A stretch of DNA of 64,000 nucleotides. Origin: Streptomyces sp. MUM 178J (GTDB lineage: Bacteria > Actinomycetota > Actinomycetes > Streptomycetales > Streptomycetaceae). Shown piece after piece: positions 1 through 10,577 of this stretch. The notes under the pieces are model-generated. The model was not told the origin of the DNA and ran no database searches. It saw only the letters and a list, made by a program, of their open reading frames with translations. The translations under genes and the position numbers were made by a program. Each line of letters opens with the position of its first letter. The stretch's first letter is position 1. Where the stretch lies: positions 62,001 through 126,000 of the forward strand of contig NZ_JADWYQ010000008.1 of NCBI RefSeq assembly GCF_022414575.1, given 5' to 3'.

Positions 1-1
1 T

Positions 2-2176
2 GTCGGAGTGGTCGGCGGATGCCGCTTCTCCTGCGACCCCGCCGCGCCCGACCCGGACTGTCCCGACGGCCCGCACGAACCGAGCACCGGCACCCGGCGC
101 CCGGCGCGGATGGTGGAGCTGCCCGTCGGGGCGTCCGAGGACCGGCTGGTGGGCGCACTGGACATCGAACGGGCGCTGGCGGAGGGCGTGAAGTCGTTCG
201 AGCCGGGGCTGCTCGCCGATGCGCACCGCGGGATCCTCTACGTCGACGAGGTCAATCTGCTGCACGACCATCTGATCGACCTGCTGCTGGACGCGGCCGC
301 GATGGGCGCGTCGTACGTGGAGCGTGAGGGGGTCTCCGTACGGCACGCGGCCCGCTTTCTGCTCGTCGGCACGATGAACCCGGAGGAGGGCGAGCTGCGG
401 CCGCAGCTGCTCGACCGGTTCGGGCTCACCGTCGAGGTCAGCGCCTCGCGCGACCCCGAGCAGCGGGTGGAGGTGGTACGGCGGCGGCTGGCGTACGACG
501 ACGGTCCCGAGGCTTTCGCCGCACGCTGGGCCGGCGAGGAGCGGGCGCTGCGCGAGCGGATCGTGGCCGCGCGGGCGCTGCTGCCGTCCGTGGTGCTGGG
601 TGACGGAGCGCTGCGGCAGATCGCGGCTACCTGCGCGGCGTTCGAGGTGGACGGCATGCGGGCCGACATCGTGATGGCGCGTACGGCGACGGCGCTGGCC
701 GCGTGGGCGGGGCGCGCCGAGGTCACGACGGACGACGTGCGGCAGGCGGCGCTGCTGGCGCTGCCGCACCGCAGGCGGCGGAATCCGTTCGACGCACCCG
801 GACTGGACGAGGACAGGCTCGACGAGACGCTGGAGGAGTTCGCCCCGCGGGAGCAGTCCCAGGAGCAGGAGGACGGCGACGGCGGCGATCCGGGGCCGGA
901 CGACGGTCCGGGCGGTCCCGACGGGCCTGGCGGAGGCGGTGGACAGCCGCCGCAGGAGGGCCCCGCGCCGACGGCCCCGGAGACCTCCGATGCGTCCGAG
1001 GTGTCTGAGGGGTCCGAGACCGACGCGACGTCGGCGGCGTCGGAGGTTGATGCGCCCGAGGTGCCTGCCCAGTCTCGGCCCAAAGAGGGAGTCGGTGCGG
1101 GCGAGCAGCGCGCGGTGGGCGCCGGTGAGCCGTTCCGTACGAAGGTGCTGACCGTCCCGGGGCTCGGTGAAGGCGCGTCTGGACGCCGGTCGCGGGCGCG
1201 CACCGAGCAGGGCCGCACGACCGGGGCCCGGCAGCCTCAGGGGCCGCTGACGAAGGTGCATCTGCCCGCGACTCTGCTGGCTGCCGCCCCGCACCAGCGG
1301 GCGCGCGGGCGCAGCGGCCGCGGTCTGGTGGTGCGCCGGCATGATCTGCGCCAGGCGACCCGGGAGGGGCGCGAGGGGAACCTGGTCCTGTTCGCCGTGG
1401 ACGCTTCGGGGTCGATGGCGGCCAGGCAGCGGATGAGCGCGGTGAAGGGCGCCGTGCTGTCGTTGCTGCTGGACTCCTATCAGCGGCGGGACAAGGTGGG
1501 GCTGATCACGTTCCGCGGGACGGAGGCGGAACTGGTGCTGCCGCCCACGTCGTCGGTGGACACCGCCGCGTCCCGGCTGGAGTCGCTGCCGACGGGCGGG
1601 CGCACTCCGCTGGCGGCCGGCCTGCTCAAGGCGCACGAGGTGCTGCGTGTGGAACGGCTGCGCGATCCGGCGCGCCGTCCGCTGCTCGTGGTGGTGACGG
1701 ACGGGCGCGCGACCTCCGGAGGCCGGGCGGCCGCCGGGGGCGCGGGGGCGGACGCCATGACGCTGGTGCGCCGTGCCGCGGGCCTGCACGCCGCGGACGG
1801 CGTCGCCTCGGTCGTCGTGGACTGCGAGGCCGGGCCGGTGCGGCTCGGGCTGGCCGCGCAGCTGGCGGCGGATCTCGGCGGCACGGCCGTCGCGCTCGAC
1901 GAGCTGCGGGCCGAGGCGATCGCCGGGCTCGTCAAGGACGTACGCGCGGACCTGAACGGGGACCCGGCCAAGGACCCCGGCACGGGGCGGGACGGCGACG
2001 GTCGCACGGAGCGCACACAGCAGCCGCGCTCACGCCAGTCCCTTCAGCCACACCAGTCACACCAGCCACAGCGGGACGTCCGCAAGGGTGCCGGCGCGAA
2101 CGCTGACACCGCCGCCGCCACCGCCGCCACCAAGACCACCAAGACCACCGGCGACAAGACCAGGAGGGTCGCGTAA
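2..2176 (+). CDS. Chelatase-like AAA/VWA protein (ChlD/BchD type), 5' end outside window
   Basis: Probable ATPase/VWA subunit of a metal chelatase, most likely serving cobalt insertion because cobO and cobB follow directly. The frame is open to the left edge, so the real start and the Walker A loop lie upstream. Visible parts are the end of an AAA+ module (LYVDEVNLL Walker B region; GTMNPEEGELRPQLLDRFG sensor region), an acidic Gly/Pro/Asp-rich linker followed by a Ser/Glu-rich stretch, and a C-terminal VWA domain with the MIDAS motif DASGS and a TDGRATSGG segment. A Gln/His- and then Ala/Thr/Lys-rich tail of roughly 60 residues ends the protein. Its TAA shares one base with the cobO ATG (TAATG), so translation is probably coupled. 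A general magnesium-chelatase subunit is the alternative, but the neighbours favour cobalt. Confidence 0.85.
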   Translation, partial: VGVVGGCRFSCDPAAPDPDCPDGPHEPSTGTRRPARMVELPVGASEDRLVGALDIERALAEGVKSFEPGLLADAHRGILYVDEVNLLHDHLIDLLLDAAAMGASYVEREGVSVRHAARFLLVGTMNPEEGELRPQLLDRFGLTVEVSASRDPEQRVEVVRRRLAYDDGPEAFAARWAGEERALRERIVAARALLPSVVLGDGALRQIAATCAAFEVDGMRADIVMARTATALAAWAGRAEVTTDDVRQAALLALPHRRRRNPFDAPGLDEDRLDETLEEFAPREQSQEQEDGDGGDPGPDDGPGGPDGPGGGGGQPPQEGPAPTAPETSDASEVSEGSETDATSAASEVDAPEVPAQSRPKEGVGAGEQRAVGAGEPFRTKVLTVPGLGEGASGRRSRARTEQGRTTGARQPQGPLTKVHLPATLLAAAPHQRARGRSGRGLVVRRHDLRQATREGREGNLVLFAVDASGSMAARQRMSAVKGAVLSLLLDSYQRRDKVGLITFRGTEAELVLPPTSSVDTAASRLESLPTGGRTPLAAGLLKAHEVLRVERLRDPARRPLLVVVTDGRATSGGRAAAGGAGADAMTLVRRAAGLHAADGVASVVVDCEAGPVRLGLAAQLAADLGGTAVALDELRAEAIAGLVKDVRADLNGDPAKDPGTGRDGDGRTERTQQPRSRQSLQPHQSHQPQRDVRKGAGANADTAAATAATKTTKTTGDKTRRVA

Positions 2177-2775
2177 TGCCGCAGGGACAGCCGTCCGTCG
2201 TGCCCGACGACGGACTCACCACCCGTCAGCGCCGCAACCGGCCCCTCGTCCTGGTCCACACGGGCATCGGCAAGGGCAAGTCGACGGCCGCCTTCGGGCT
2301 CGCGCTGCGCGCCTGGAACCAGGGCTGGCCGATCGGGGTGTACCAGTTCGTCAAGTCGGCCAAGTGGAAGGTCGGCGAGGAGAACGCGCTCAAGGTGCTG
2401 GGCGCGAGCGGCCAGGGCGGCTCGGTCGCCTGGCACAAGATGGGCGAGGGCTGGTCGTGGGTGCAGCGCGACGCGCAGCTCAGCAACGAGGAGGCGGCGC
2501 GCGAGGGCTGGCAGCAGGTCAGGCGCGAGCTGGCGGCCGAGACGCACCGACTGTATGTGCTCGACGAGTTCGCCTACCCGCTGCACTGGGGCTGGGTGGA
2601 CGTGGACGAGGTGATCGACGTGCTGCGCGACCGTCCCGGGAACCAGCATGTGGTGATCACAGGCCGCAACGCCCCGCAGAAGCTGATGGACTTCGCCGAT
2701 CTGGTCACCGACATGACGAAGGTCAAGCACCCGATGGACGCGGGCCAGAAGGGCCAGCGGGGCATCGAATGGTGA
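2176..2775 (+). CDS. cobO: Cob(I)yrinic acid a,c-diamide adenosyltransferase
   Basis: Cytoplasmic enzyme that transfers the adenosyl group of ATP to reduced cobalt in corrinoids, in adenosylcobalamin synthesis. The 199-residue length is usual for the CobO/BtuR/CobA family. The family P-loop GIGKGKST lies at residues 30-37, followed by the conserved AFGLALRAW, and later YVLDEFAYPLHWGW and VVITGRNAP, which are hallmarks of this family. The start overlaps the stop of the upstream chelatase gene and cobB follows after 37 bases, so the three form one operon. No truncation or unusual composition was noticed. Confidence 0.97.
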   Translation: MPQGQPSVVPDDGLTTRQRRNRPLVLVHTGIGKGKSTAAFGLALRAWNQGWPIGVYQFVKSAKWKVGEENALKVLGASGQGGSVAWHKMGEGWSWVQRDAQLSNEEAAREGWQQVRRELAAETHRLYVLDEFAYPLHWGWVDVDEVIDVLRDRPGNQHVVITGRNAPQKLMDFADLVTDMTKVKHPMDAGQKGQRGIEW

Positions 2776-2812
2776 GCACGGCAGGCACGGCGGCCGGAAG
2801 GGCAGCGGACCG

Positions 2813-4168
2813 GTGACCGCACGACTCGTCCTCGCCGCGCCGTCGTCCGGCAGCGGCAAGACCACCGTCGCGACGGGCCTGATGGCCGCGTTCGCCGCTT
2901 CGGGGCTCGCCGTCTCGGGCCACAAGGTGGGCCCCGACTACATCGACCCCGGCTACCATGCGCTCGCCACCGGCCGCCCGGGCCGCAATCTGGACGCGTA
3001 TATGTGCGGTACGGAGCTGATCGCCCCGCTGTTCGCACACGGCGCGTCCGGCTGCGACCTGGCGCTGGTCGAGGGCGTGATGGGGCTGTACGACGGGGCC
3101 GCGGGCGCGGGCGAGCTGGCGTCGACCGCGCAGGTGGCGAAGGTGCTCGGCGCGCCCGTCGTACTGGTGGTGGACGCCTCCTCGCAGTCGCGGTCGGTGG
3201 CGGCGCTGGCGCACGGCTTCGCCTCCTGGGACCCCGAGGTCCGGATGGGCGGGGTGATCCTCAACAAGGTCGCCTCGGACCGGCACGAGACGCTGCTGCG
3301 AGAGGCACTGGACGAGGCGGGCACCCCGGTGCTCGGAGTGCTGCGCCGGGCGCCCCGGGTCGACACGCCCTCCCGCCATCTGGGGCTGGTGCCCGCGGCC
3401 GAGCGGCACTCGGAGGCGGTCGACGCGGTACGGGCGATGGCCGAGCAGGTGCGGGCGGGCTGCGACCTTCCGGCGCTGCTTGCCCTGGCACGCAGCGCCC
3501 CCGCCTGGTCGGCGGCGGCCTGGGACCCGGAGGAGGCCGTCGCGCCGCCGGAGGGCGTACGGGCGGCGCGGCCGGTGGTCGCAGTGGCCGGAGGGGCCGC
3601 GTTCACGTTCTCGTACGCCGAGCACGCCGAACTGCTCGCCGCCGCGGGCGCGGACGTGGTCCCCTTTGACCCGCTGCGGGACGAGCGGCTTCCGGACGGA
3701 ACGGCCGGACTCGTCATCGGCGGCGGGTTCCCCGAGATGTACGGACCCGAACTGTCCGCCAACGAGCCGCTGCGCAAGGCAGTCGCCGATCTGGCCGTCT
3801 CCGGTGCGCCGGTGGCCGCGGAGTGCGCCGGGCTGCTGTATCTGTCGCGGGAGCTGGACGGCAGGCCGATGTGCGGGGTCCTGGACGCCGAGGCGCGTAT
3901 GTCCCCGCGGCTCACACTCGGCTACCGGGAGGCGGTCGCGGTGAGCGACAGCGTGCTGGCGGCGGCCGGGACGCGGCTGCGCGGACACGAGTTCCACCGC
4001 ACGGTGCTCGAACCGGGTGCGGGGCCCGCACCGGCGTGGGGGCTGCACCGGCCCGAGCGGCGTGTTGAGGGCTTCGTGCAGCAGGGTGTGCACGCGAGCT
4101 ATGTGCATACCCACTGGGCGCAGGCGCCGGGGCTGGCGCGCAGGTTCGTCGAGCGGTGCGGACGATGA
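2813..4168 (+). CDS. cobB: Cobyrinate a,c-diamide synthase (glutamine-dependent)
   Basis: ATP- and glutamine-dependent amidase that converts the a and c carboxylates of (hydrogeno)cobyrinate to amides. The N-terminal synthetase domain starts with the P-loop APSSGSGKTT (residues 9-18), followed by GHKVGPDYIDPGYH, characteristic of CobB/CbiA. The C-terminal class-I glutaminase-like domain carries VIGGGFPEMYGPEL and the nucleophile Cys338 in AAECAGLLYLS, with the distal His in YVHTHWA near the end. The start is GTG, preceded by a purine-rich GGAAGGGCAG. Length 451 is normal. CbiA is the equivalent name in the anaerobic pathway; the sequence alone does not decide which cobalt-insertion route is used. 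Confidence 0.96.
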   Translation: MTARLVLAAPSSGSGKTTVATGLMAAFAASGLAVSGHKVGPDYIDPGYHALATGRPGRNLDAYMCGTELIAPLFAHGASGCDLALVEGVMGLYDGAAGAGELASTAQVAKVLGAPVVLVVDASSQSRSVAALAHGFASWDPEVRMGGVILNKVASDRHETLLREALDEAGTPVLGVLRRAPRVDTPSRHLGLVPAAERHSEAVDAVRAMAEQVRAGCDLPALLALARSAPAWSAAAWDPEEAVAPPEGVRAARPVVAVAGGAAFTFSYAEHAELLAAAGADVVPFDPLRDERLPDGTAGLVIGGGFPEMYGPELSANEPLRKAVADLAVSGAPVAAECAGLLYLSRELDGRPMCGVLDAEARMSPRLTLGYREAVAVSDSVLAAAGTRLRGHEFHRTVLEPGAGPAPAWGLHRPERRVEGFVQQGVHASYVHTHWAQAPGLARRFVERCGR

Positions 4169-4185
4169 TGCTCGGCTTGCTCGCA

Positions 4186-4899
4186 TCACTCGGCGAGGCC
4201 CACCACCAGCCAGATGAAGCCCACGCCGACCGCCGTGCACATCAGTGTCGAGCGGCCGGGGTGGTCGTGGTGCGCCTCGGGGAGGATCTCGGCGGCGGCG
4301 AGATAGAGCAGGGCGCCGCCGAAGAACCCGAGGTAGCCGCCGAGCAGTTCCTCGGGGAGGGTGAACAGCAGGGTGGACGTCGCGCCCGCCACCGGGGCGA
4401 GCGCGGCGGCCACGAGCAGTGTGAGGGACTTCGCGCGGCTGTTCCCGTACAGACTGGCCAGCGTGTAGGTGTTGAACCCGTCGGCGAAGTCGTGGGTGAC
4501 GACGGCCAGGGCCACGGTCGCGCCCATTCCGCCGCTCACCTGGAACGCCGCGCCGATGGCGATGCCGTCCATCAGGCTGTGGCCGACCATCGCCGCCGCG
4601 GCGGTCAGGCCCACCTGGGGTACGCGCCCGTGGCCCGCCCGGCCGCGTACGGCGAGGAGCCGCTCCACGACGTGCGCGGCGAGGAAGCCGCCGACGAAGA
4701 GCAGCAGCCCCTGCGGGACTCCGAACACTCCGCCGCTCGCCGCCTGAAGCGCCTCCGGCAGCAGGTCGAGGCCGGCCACGCCGAGCATCAGTCCGCCCGC
4801 GAGACCCAGCACCAGATGCCTGCGGTCGGTGACGCGCTGCGCCGTCCAGCCGCCGAACAGCGTCATTGCAAACGCGCCGAGCGCGACGAACACCGCCAT
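4186..4899 (-). CDS. ZIP family divalent metal transporter
   Basis: Integral membrane protein of the ZIP (Zrt/Irt-like) family, predicted to import zinc or another divalent cation into the cytoplasm. It has about eight hydrophobic segments over 237 residues. The metal-binding helices show MVGHSLMDGIAIGAAF and VVTHDFADGFNTY, the two signature His/Asp-rich motifs of the family, and EILPEAHHDH follows near the C-terminus. It runs convergently to cobB with only 17 bases between the stops. Its position beside corrinoid genes could suggest cobalt uptake, but the sequence does not decide the substrate. Bases 4900-5095 between this gene and the cobC fusion hold no recognisable riboswitch. Confidence 0.88.
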   Translation of the reverse strand: MAVFVALGAFAMTLFGGWTAQRVTDRRHLVLGLAGGLMLGVAGLDLLPEALQAASGGVFGVPQGLLLFVGGFLAAHVVERLLAVRGRAGHGRVPQVGLTAAAAMVGHSLMDGIAIGAAFQVSGGMGATVALAVVTHDFADGFNTYTLASLYGNSRAKSLTLLVAAALAPVAGATSTLLFTLPEELLGGYLGFFGGALLYLAAAEILPEAHHDHPGRSTLMCTAVGVGFIWLVVGLAE

Positions 4900-5095
4900 G
4901 GGCCTTTGCTAGCCGATCGTCGGGCCTGTTGAGATCCTGCTGAGCGCGTCAAGGACGCCGGCGCCCGGGATTCACCCGATTGCCCCGCCGCCGGCACGAG
5001 CCGCCGGCACGAGCCGCCAGTCCCCGACGTCAGTTCCCGCCGCCGACCCGCCCGCCGAATCCCGCAGCCCCGCCCCGTACGAGAGGAGCCGACGC

Positions 5096-6844
5096 ATGGT
5101 CCGCGTATCGCTGACGGTCGGCGTCGGCATGTCCAGGGGGGTCCCGGCCGAGGAGGTGTACGACGCGATCGCCGAGGCGCTGGCCTCCGCGGGGCTGTCG
5201 GCCGCGGACGTCGCGGCGCTCGCGACGATCGACGCAAAGGCGGAGGAGGACGGGGTCGTACGGGCCGCGCAGCGGCTCGGCGTGGCGCTGGTGACCTACC
5301 CGGCGGCGGTGCTGGCCCGCATCAGGGTGCCGAATCCGTCAGCCGTGGCACTCTCCTCCGTGGGCGCCGGGTCGGTCGCGGAGGCGGCGGCGCTCGCGGG
5401 CGGTGGAGAACTCGTCGTGCCCAAGCGCAGGTCACAGCCCCAGAACGGCGGACGGCCACGAGTGACATGCGCCGTTGCGCGCCAGCGTCCGGACGGTGCG
5501 CGGGCGGCGGATTCCAGCCACCTGGCCGCCCGGCCCGGAGTGGACGGTGCGCGCGGGGAGAAGATGACGGACACGGCGGTCGACGCCACGGCGACGCGAG
5601 ACCCCGAGCCGGCGCCGCCCCGGACCATTGCACCACTGTCTCAGGAGCCTCTTCAGTCAGGGCAGCAGGGCACACCCCCACCTGCTCCCTGCCCTCCACC
5701 CCCACCTCAAGGAGACGGCATGGCCTCCCCTCCCCCACAAGCACCACAGGTCAGATCGTCATACCGACCTGAGTCGCTTCAGCTGAGCGCTGACGCCGAT
5801 GTCTGCGATCTGCGGCATCACGGCGACGCGGAGCTGCGGGACGACGGCGTCGGGCTGACGGACCTCGCGGTCAATGTGCGGTCCGGCACTCCCCCGCGGT
5901 GGCTGCGCGAGCGCGTCGCGGACTCGCTCGGTTCCCTCGCCGCCTATCCGGACGGGCGACGGGCACGCGCCGCGATCGCGGCGCGGCACGGGGTTCCGGC
6001 GGAGCGGGTGCTGCTGACGGCGGGCGCCGCGGAGGCGTTCGTCCTGCTGGCCCGCGCGCTGACGGTGCGCCACCCGGTCATCGTGCACCCGCAGTTCACC
6101 GAGCCGGAAGCGGCTCTGAAGGACGCCGGGCACAAGGTGGAACGGGTGCTGCTGCGCGAGGAGGACGGGTTCCGGCTCGATCCGGCCGCGGTGCCCGACT
6201 CGGCGGACCTGGTCGTGATCGGCAACCCGACGAACCCGACGTCCGTGCTGCACCCCGCCGGGCATATCGCGCGGCTGGCCCGCCCGGGCAGGGTGCTGGT
6301 GGTGGACGAGGCGTTCATGGACGCCGTCCCGGGAGAGCGGGCGTCGCTCGCGGAACGCCTCGACGTACCCGGGCTCGTGGTGCTGCGCAGCCTCACCAAG
6401 ACCTGGGGACTGGCAGGCCTGCGGATCGGCTATGTGCTGGCGGAGCCGGGCACGATCGCGGAGCTCGCGGCGGCCCAGCCGCTGTGGCCGGTCTCGACGC
6501 CCGCGCTGACGGCTGCGGAGGCGTGCATGGAGCAGTACGCCCTCGCGGAGGCCGCCCAGGCGGCCCACCGGATCGCGGCGGACCGCGCGCATCTGCTGGC
6601 GGGGCTCGCGGAGTTCGAGGAGGTGCGGGCGGTTCAGGCGGCTGAGGGGCCGTTCGTCCTCGTCCGCGTGCGGCACGGCGCCGAGGTCCGCGAGAAGCTT
6701 CGGTCCCTCGGCTTCGCGGCCCGCCGCGGCGACACGTTCCCGGGGCTCGGGCCCGACTGGATGCGGCTGGCGGTACGGGACCGGGCGACCACCAACCGCT
6801 TTCTGCAGGCGCTCGACCAGGCGCTGACGATGGCGGGCTGCTGA
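5096..6844 (+). CDS. cobC: CbiG-C/CobE domain fused to CobC-like PLP aminotransferase
   Basis: Residues 1-125 resemble the C-terminal CbiG/CobE domain of cobalamin synthesis (VGVGMSRGVPAEEV; ALATIDAKAEEDG; VALSSVGAGSVAEAAAL). Residues 235-582 form a fold-type I aminotransferase like mycobacterial Rv2231c CobC, related to threonine-phosphate decarboxylase, which supplies the aminopropanol arm; the PLP lysine is Lys435 in SLTKTWGLAGLRIGY. A Pro/Gln-rich linker of about 100 residues joins them with no stop codon. The first ATG has a good RBS (gagaggag). Two internal ATGs also have RBS-like sequence, at 5564 (ggggag) and 5720 (aaggag), so a separate CobC-only product is possible. It probably belongs to the same cobalamin locus as cobO and cobB, with the ZIP gene inserted on the other strand. 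Confidence 0.85.
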   Translation: MVRVSLTVGVGMSRGVPAEEVYDAIAEALASAGLSAADVAALATIDAKAEEDGVVRAAQRLGVALVTYPAAVLARIRVPNPSAVALSSVGAGSVAEAAALAGGGELVVPKRRSQPQNGGRPRVTCAVARQRPDGARAADSSHLAARPGVDGARGEKMTDTAVDATATRDPEPAPPRTIAPLSQEPLQSGQQGTPPPAPCPPPPPQGDGMASPPPQAPQVRSSYRPESLQLSADADVCDLRHHGDAELRDDGVGLTDLAVNVRSGTPPRWLRERVADSLGSLAAYPDGRRARAAIAARHGVPAERVLLTAGAAEAFVLLARALTVRHPVIVHPQFTEPEAALKDAGHKVERVLLREEDGFRLDPAAVPDSADLVVIGNPTNPTSVLHPAGHIARLARPGRVLVVDEAFMDAVPGERASLAERLDVPGLVVLRSLTKTWGLAGLRIGYVLAEPGTIAELAAAQPLWPVSTPALTAAEACMEQYALAEAAQAAHRIAADRAHLLAGLAEFEEVRAVQAAEGPFVLVRVRHGAEVREKLRSLGFAARRGDTFPGLGPDWMRLAVRDRATTNRFLQALDQALTMAGC

Positions 6845-6920
6845 CCGGCAGTTCGGCCTTCGGCAGCCGAGCGGCCCCTCCATGCGCGCCGGACAGGACC
6901 GCGCGAAGGGCCGCTCGGCG

Positions 6921-6972
6921 TCCGAATCACGGGATCACCGGATCCGAATCACGGGATCACGGGATCACCGGA
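6921..6972. repeat. Imperfect tandem repeat in convergent intergenic gap
   Basis: The 22-base unit tccgaatcacgggatcaccg+ga occurs at 6921-6942 and again from 6943, the second copy carrying one extra gggatcac octamer. It lies in the 204-base gap between the ends of the cobC fusion gene and the UvrA-like gene. No gene or clear terminator stem was recognised in the gap, and the role of the repeat is unknown. Confidence 0.8.
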
Positions 6973-7048
6973 TGACAGCCACGTCAGCCGCCCCCGGTCG
7001 CCGTTGGTCCGGACGCCGCTCCGGCGCCCGGACCGCGAGGGCCTTAGG

Positions 7049-9442
<2,394 letters not shown>

Positions 9443-9579
9443 CCCGTCTCCATCTGTTGAGTCACGCGGACCGCCCCCGCGGTCCCGCGTCGGCGTCGGC
9501 GTCGCCGCCCGGCTCGATCCGACCGGGTTCGAGCGTACGTCCGACCGTCGTCCATCTGCTCGCGATCGAGCATCTCGGC

Positions 9580-9990
9580 TCAGCGGAGCTCGTTGATGCG
9601 GATCAGGTTGCCGGCGGGATCGCGGAAGGCGCAGTCGCGGATGCCGTACGGCTGCTCGGTCGGCTCCTGGACGACCTCGGCGCCGCCGGCCCGCAGCCGC
9701 GCGAAGACGCCGTCGAGGTCGGCGGCAGCCAGGGTGAGGCGGGCATAGGTGCCCTTGGCCATCATCTCGGCGATGGTGCGGCGTTCGTCGTCGGTGATGC
9801 CGGGCGCGGCGGCCGGCGGCTCCAGGACGACGGACGTGCCGGGCTGGTCGGCGGGGCCGACAGTGAGCCAGCGCATCCCGTCGTATCCGACGTCGTTGCG
9901 GACCTCGAAGCCCAGGGTGTCGCGGTAGAAGGCCAGGGAGGCGTCCGGGTCGTGATGCGGGAGGAAAGTCCAGTGAATGGTGACGTCCAT
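9580..9990 (-). CDS. VOC family protein (glyoxalase/extradiol-dioxygenase fold), copy 1
   Basis: A 136-residue vicinal-oxygen-chelate fold protein with the repeated beta-alpha-beta-beta-beta units: SLAFYRDTLGFEVRNDVG in the first and GGAEVVQEPTEQPYG, DCAFRDPAGNLIRI in the second. It is closely related to the VOC protein at 10578-10994 (shared FYRD-LG-EVRNDVG, GMRW-TVG, VLEPP, MAKG, QEP--QPYG-RDC-FRDPAGNL), so the pair arose by duplication. The start ATG at 9990 has no Shine-Dalgarno sequence; a TAGCCT -10 element ends 7 bases upstream, so the mRNA is probably leaderless. Substrate and activity cannot be told; family members include glyoxalases, resistance proteins and dioxygenases. Confidence 0.85.
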   Translation of the reverse strand: MDVTIHWTFLPHHDPDASLAFYRDTLGFEVRNDVGYDGMRWLTVGPADQPGTSVVLEPPAAAPGITDDERRTIAEMMAKGTYARLTLAAADLDGVFARLRAGGAEVVQEPTEQPYGIRDCAFRDPAGNLIRINELR

Positions 9991-9997
9991 GTCGGCC

Positions 9998-10047
9998 AGG
10001 CTAGGCACGGCCCGGCGACCGGCGCTTCTCCATTCCTGACCGGTCCG
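9998..10047 (-). promoter_or_regulatory. Promoter and putative AraC box of VOC gene 1
   Basis: On the minus strand the box cggaccggtcaggaa-N5-aagcgc (10047 to 10022) is followed after 18 bases by TAGCCT (10003 to 9998), then 7 bases to the ATG. The box matches the one before the second VOC gene at 23 of 26 positions in the same orientation and at almost the same distance, overlapping the place of a -35 element, as expected for an activator site. The regulator is most likely the AraC protein encoded between the two genes (inference). Confidence 0.6.
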
Positions 10048-10123
10048 TCGGCGTTCCCTCGGCGCTCGCTTCGCCGGCCTCGTTTCGCGTTCCTCGCCGC
10101 GGCCGCTGTGGGAAACTGATCGG

Positions 10124-10567
10124 GTGAGACGGCAGGATCTCGACGACCTCGTCCGGCTGCGGCGGGCCCGCGACCGGATGGACCGCGACTACGCCGAGCC
10201 TCTCGACGTCCCGGCGCTGGCTCGTGACGCCCTGATGTCTCCGGGCCATTTCTCGCGCAGCTTCCGCGCCGCGTTCGGCGAGACGCCGTACGGCTATCTG
10301 ATGACCCGCCGCATCGAGCGGGCCAAGGCGCTGCTGCGGCGCGGCGACCTCACAGTGACCGAGGTCTGCTTCGCCGTCGGCTGTACGTCGCTGGGGTCGT
10401 TCAGCTCGCGTTTCAGCCAGTTGGTCGGTGAAAGCCCGAGTGCCTACCGGGCCCGGAGCCATGACGACGGCGCCGCCGTCCCGGCGTGCATGGCCAAGAT
10501 CCACACGCGGCCGGTCAGAAGCGGACCGGTCAGGAACAAAGAAGCGCGCCCTGCCGCCCGGCCGTAG
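10124..10567 (+). CDS. AraC family transcriptional regulator (short, DNA-binding domain only)
   Basis: A 147-residue protein that is essentially the AraC/XylS DNA-binding domain: a first helix-turn-helix (LDVPALARDALMSPGHFSRSF), the linker RAAFGETPYGYLMTRRIERAKALL, and a second helix-turn-helix (LTVTEVCFAVGCTSLGSFSSRF) ending in SAYRAR. There is no N-terminal ligand-binding domain. The start is GTG. It lies between two paralogous VOC genes that share a promoter box and probably controls both. Its last 25 or so residues are Arg/Pro-rich, and their codons overlap the VOC-2 promoter; the TAG stop is part of that gene's -10 element. Confidence 0.9.
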   Translation: MRRQDLDDLVRLRRARDRMDRDYAEPLDVPALARDALMSPGHFSRSFRAAFGETPYGYLMTRRIERAKALLRRGDLTVTEVCFAVGCTSLGSFSSRFSQLVGESPSAYRARSHDDGAAVPACMAKIHTRPVRSGPVRNKEARPAARP

Positions 10568-10570
10568 CCT
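10522..10570 (+). promoter_or_regulatory. Promoter and putative AraC box of VOC gene 2, inside the araC 3' end
   Basis: The box at 10522-10547 reads cggaccggtcaggaa-N5-aagcgc; 17 bases later comes TAGCCT (10565-10570), then exactly 7 bases to the ATG at 10578. The arrangement is the same as before VOC gene 1. It overlaps the last codons and the stop codon of the AraC gene. No Shine-Dalgarno sequence precedes the ATG, so a leaderless transcript is predicted. Confidence 0.6.
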
Positions 10571-10577
10571 GAGCAGC

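Noticed and set aside
2723..4240. A 505-codon open frame on the minus strand
   Set aside because: It is antisense to cobB and has no recognisable domain.
4900..5095. Cobalamin riboswitch before the cobC fusion
   Set aside because: No B12-box-like conserved core or suitable pairing was found in this short region.
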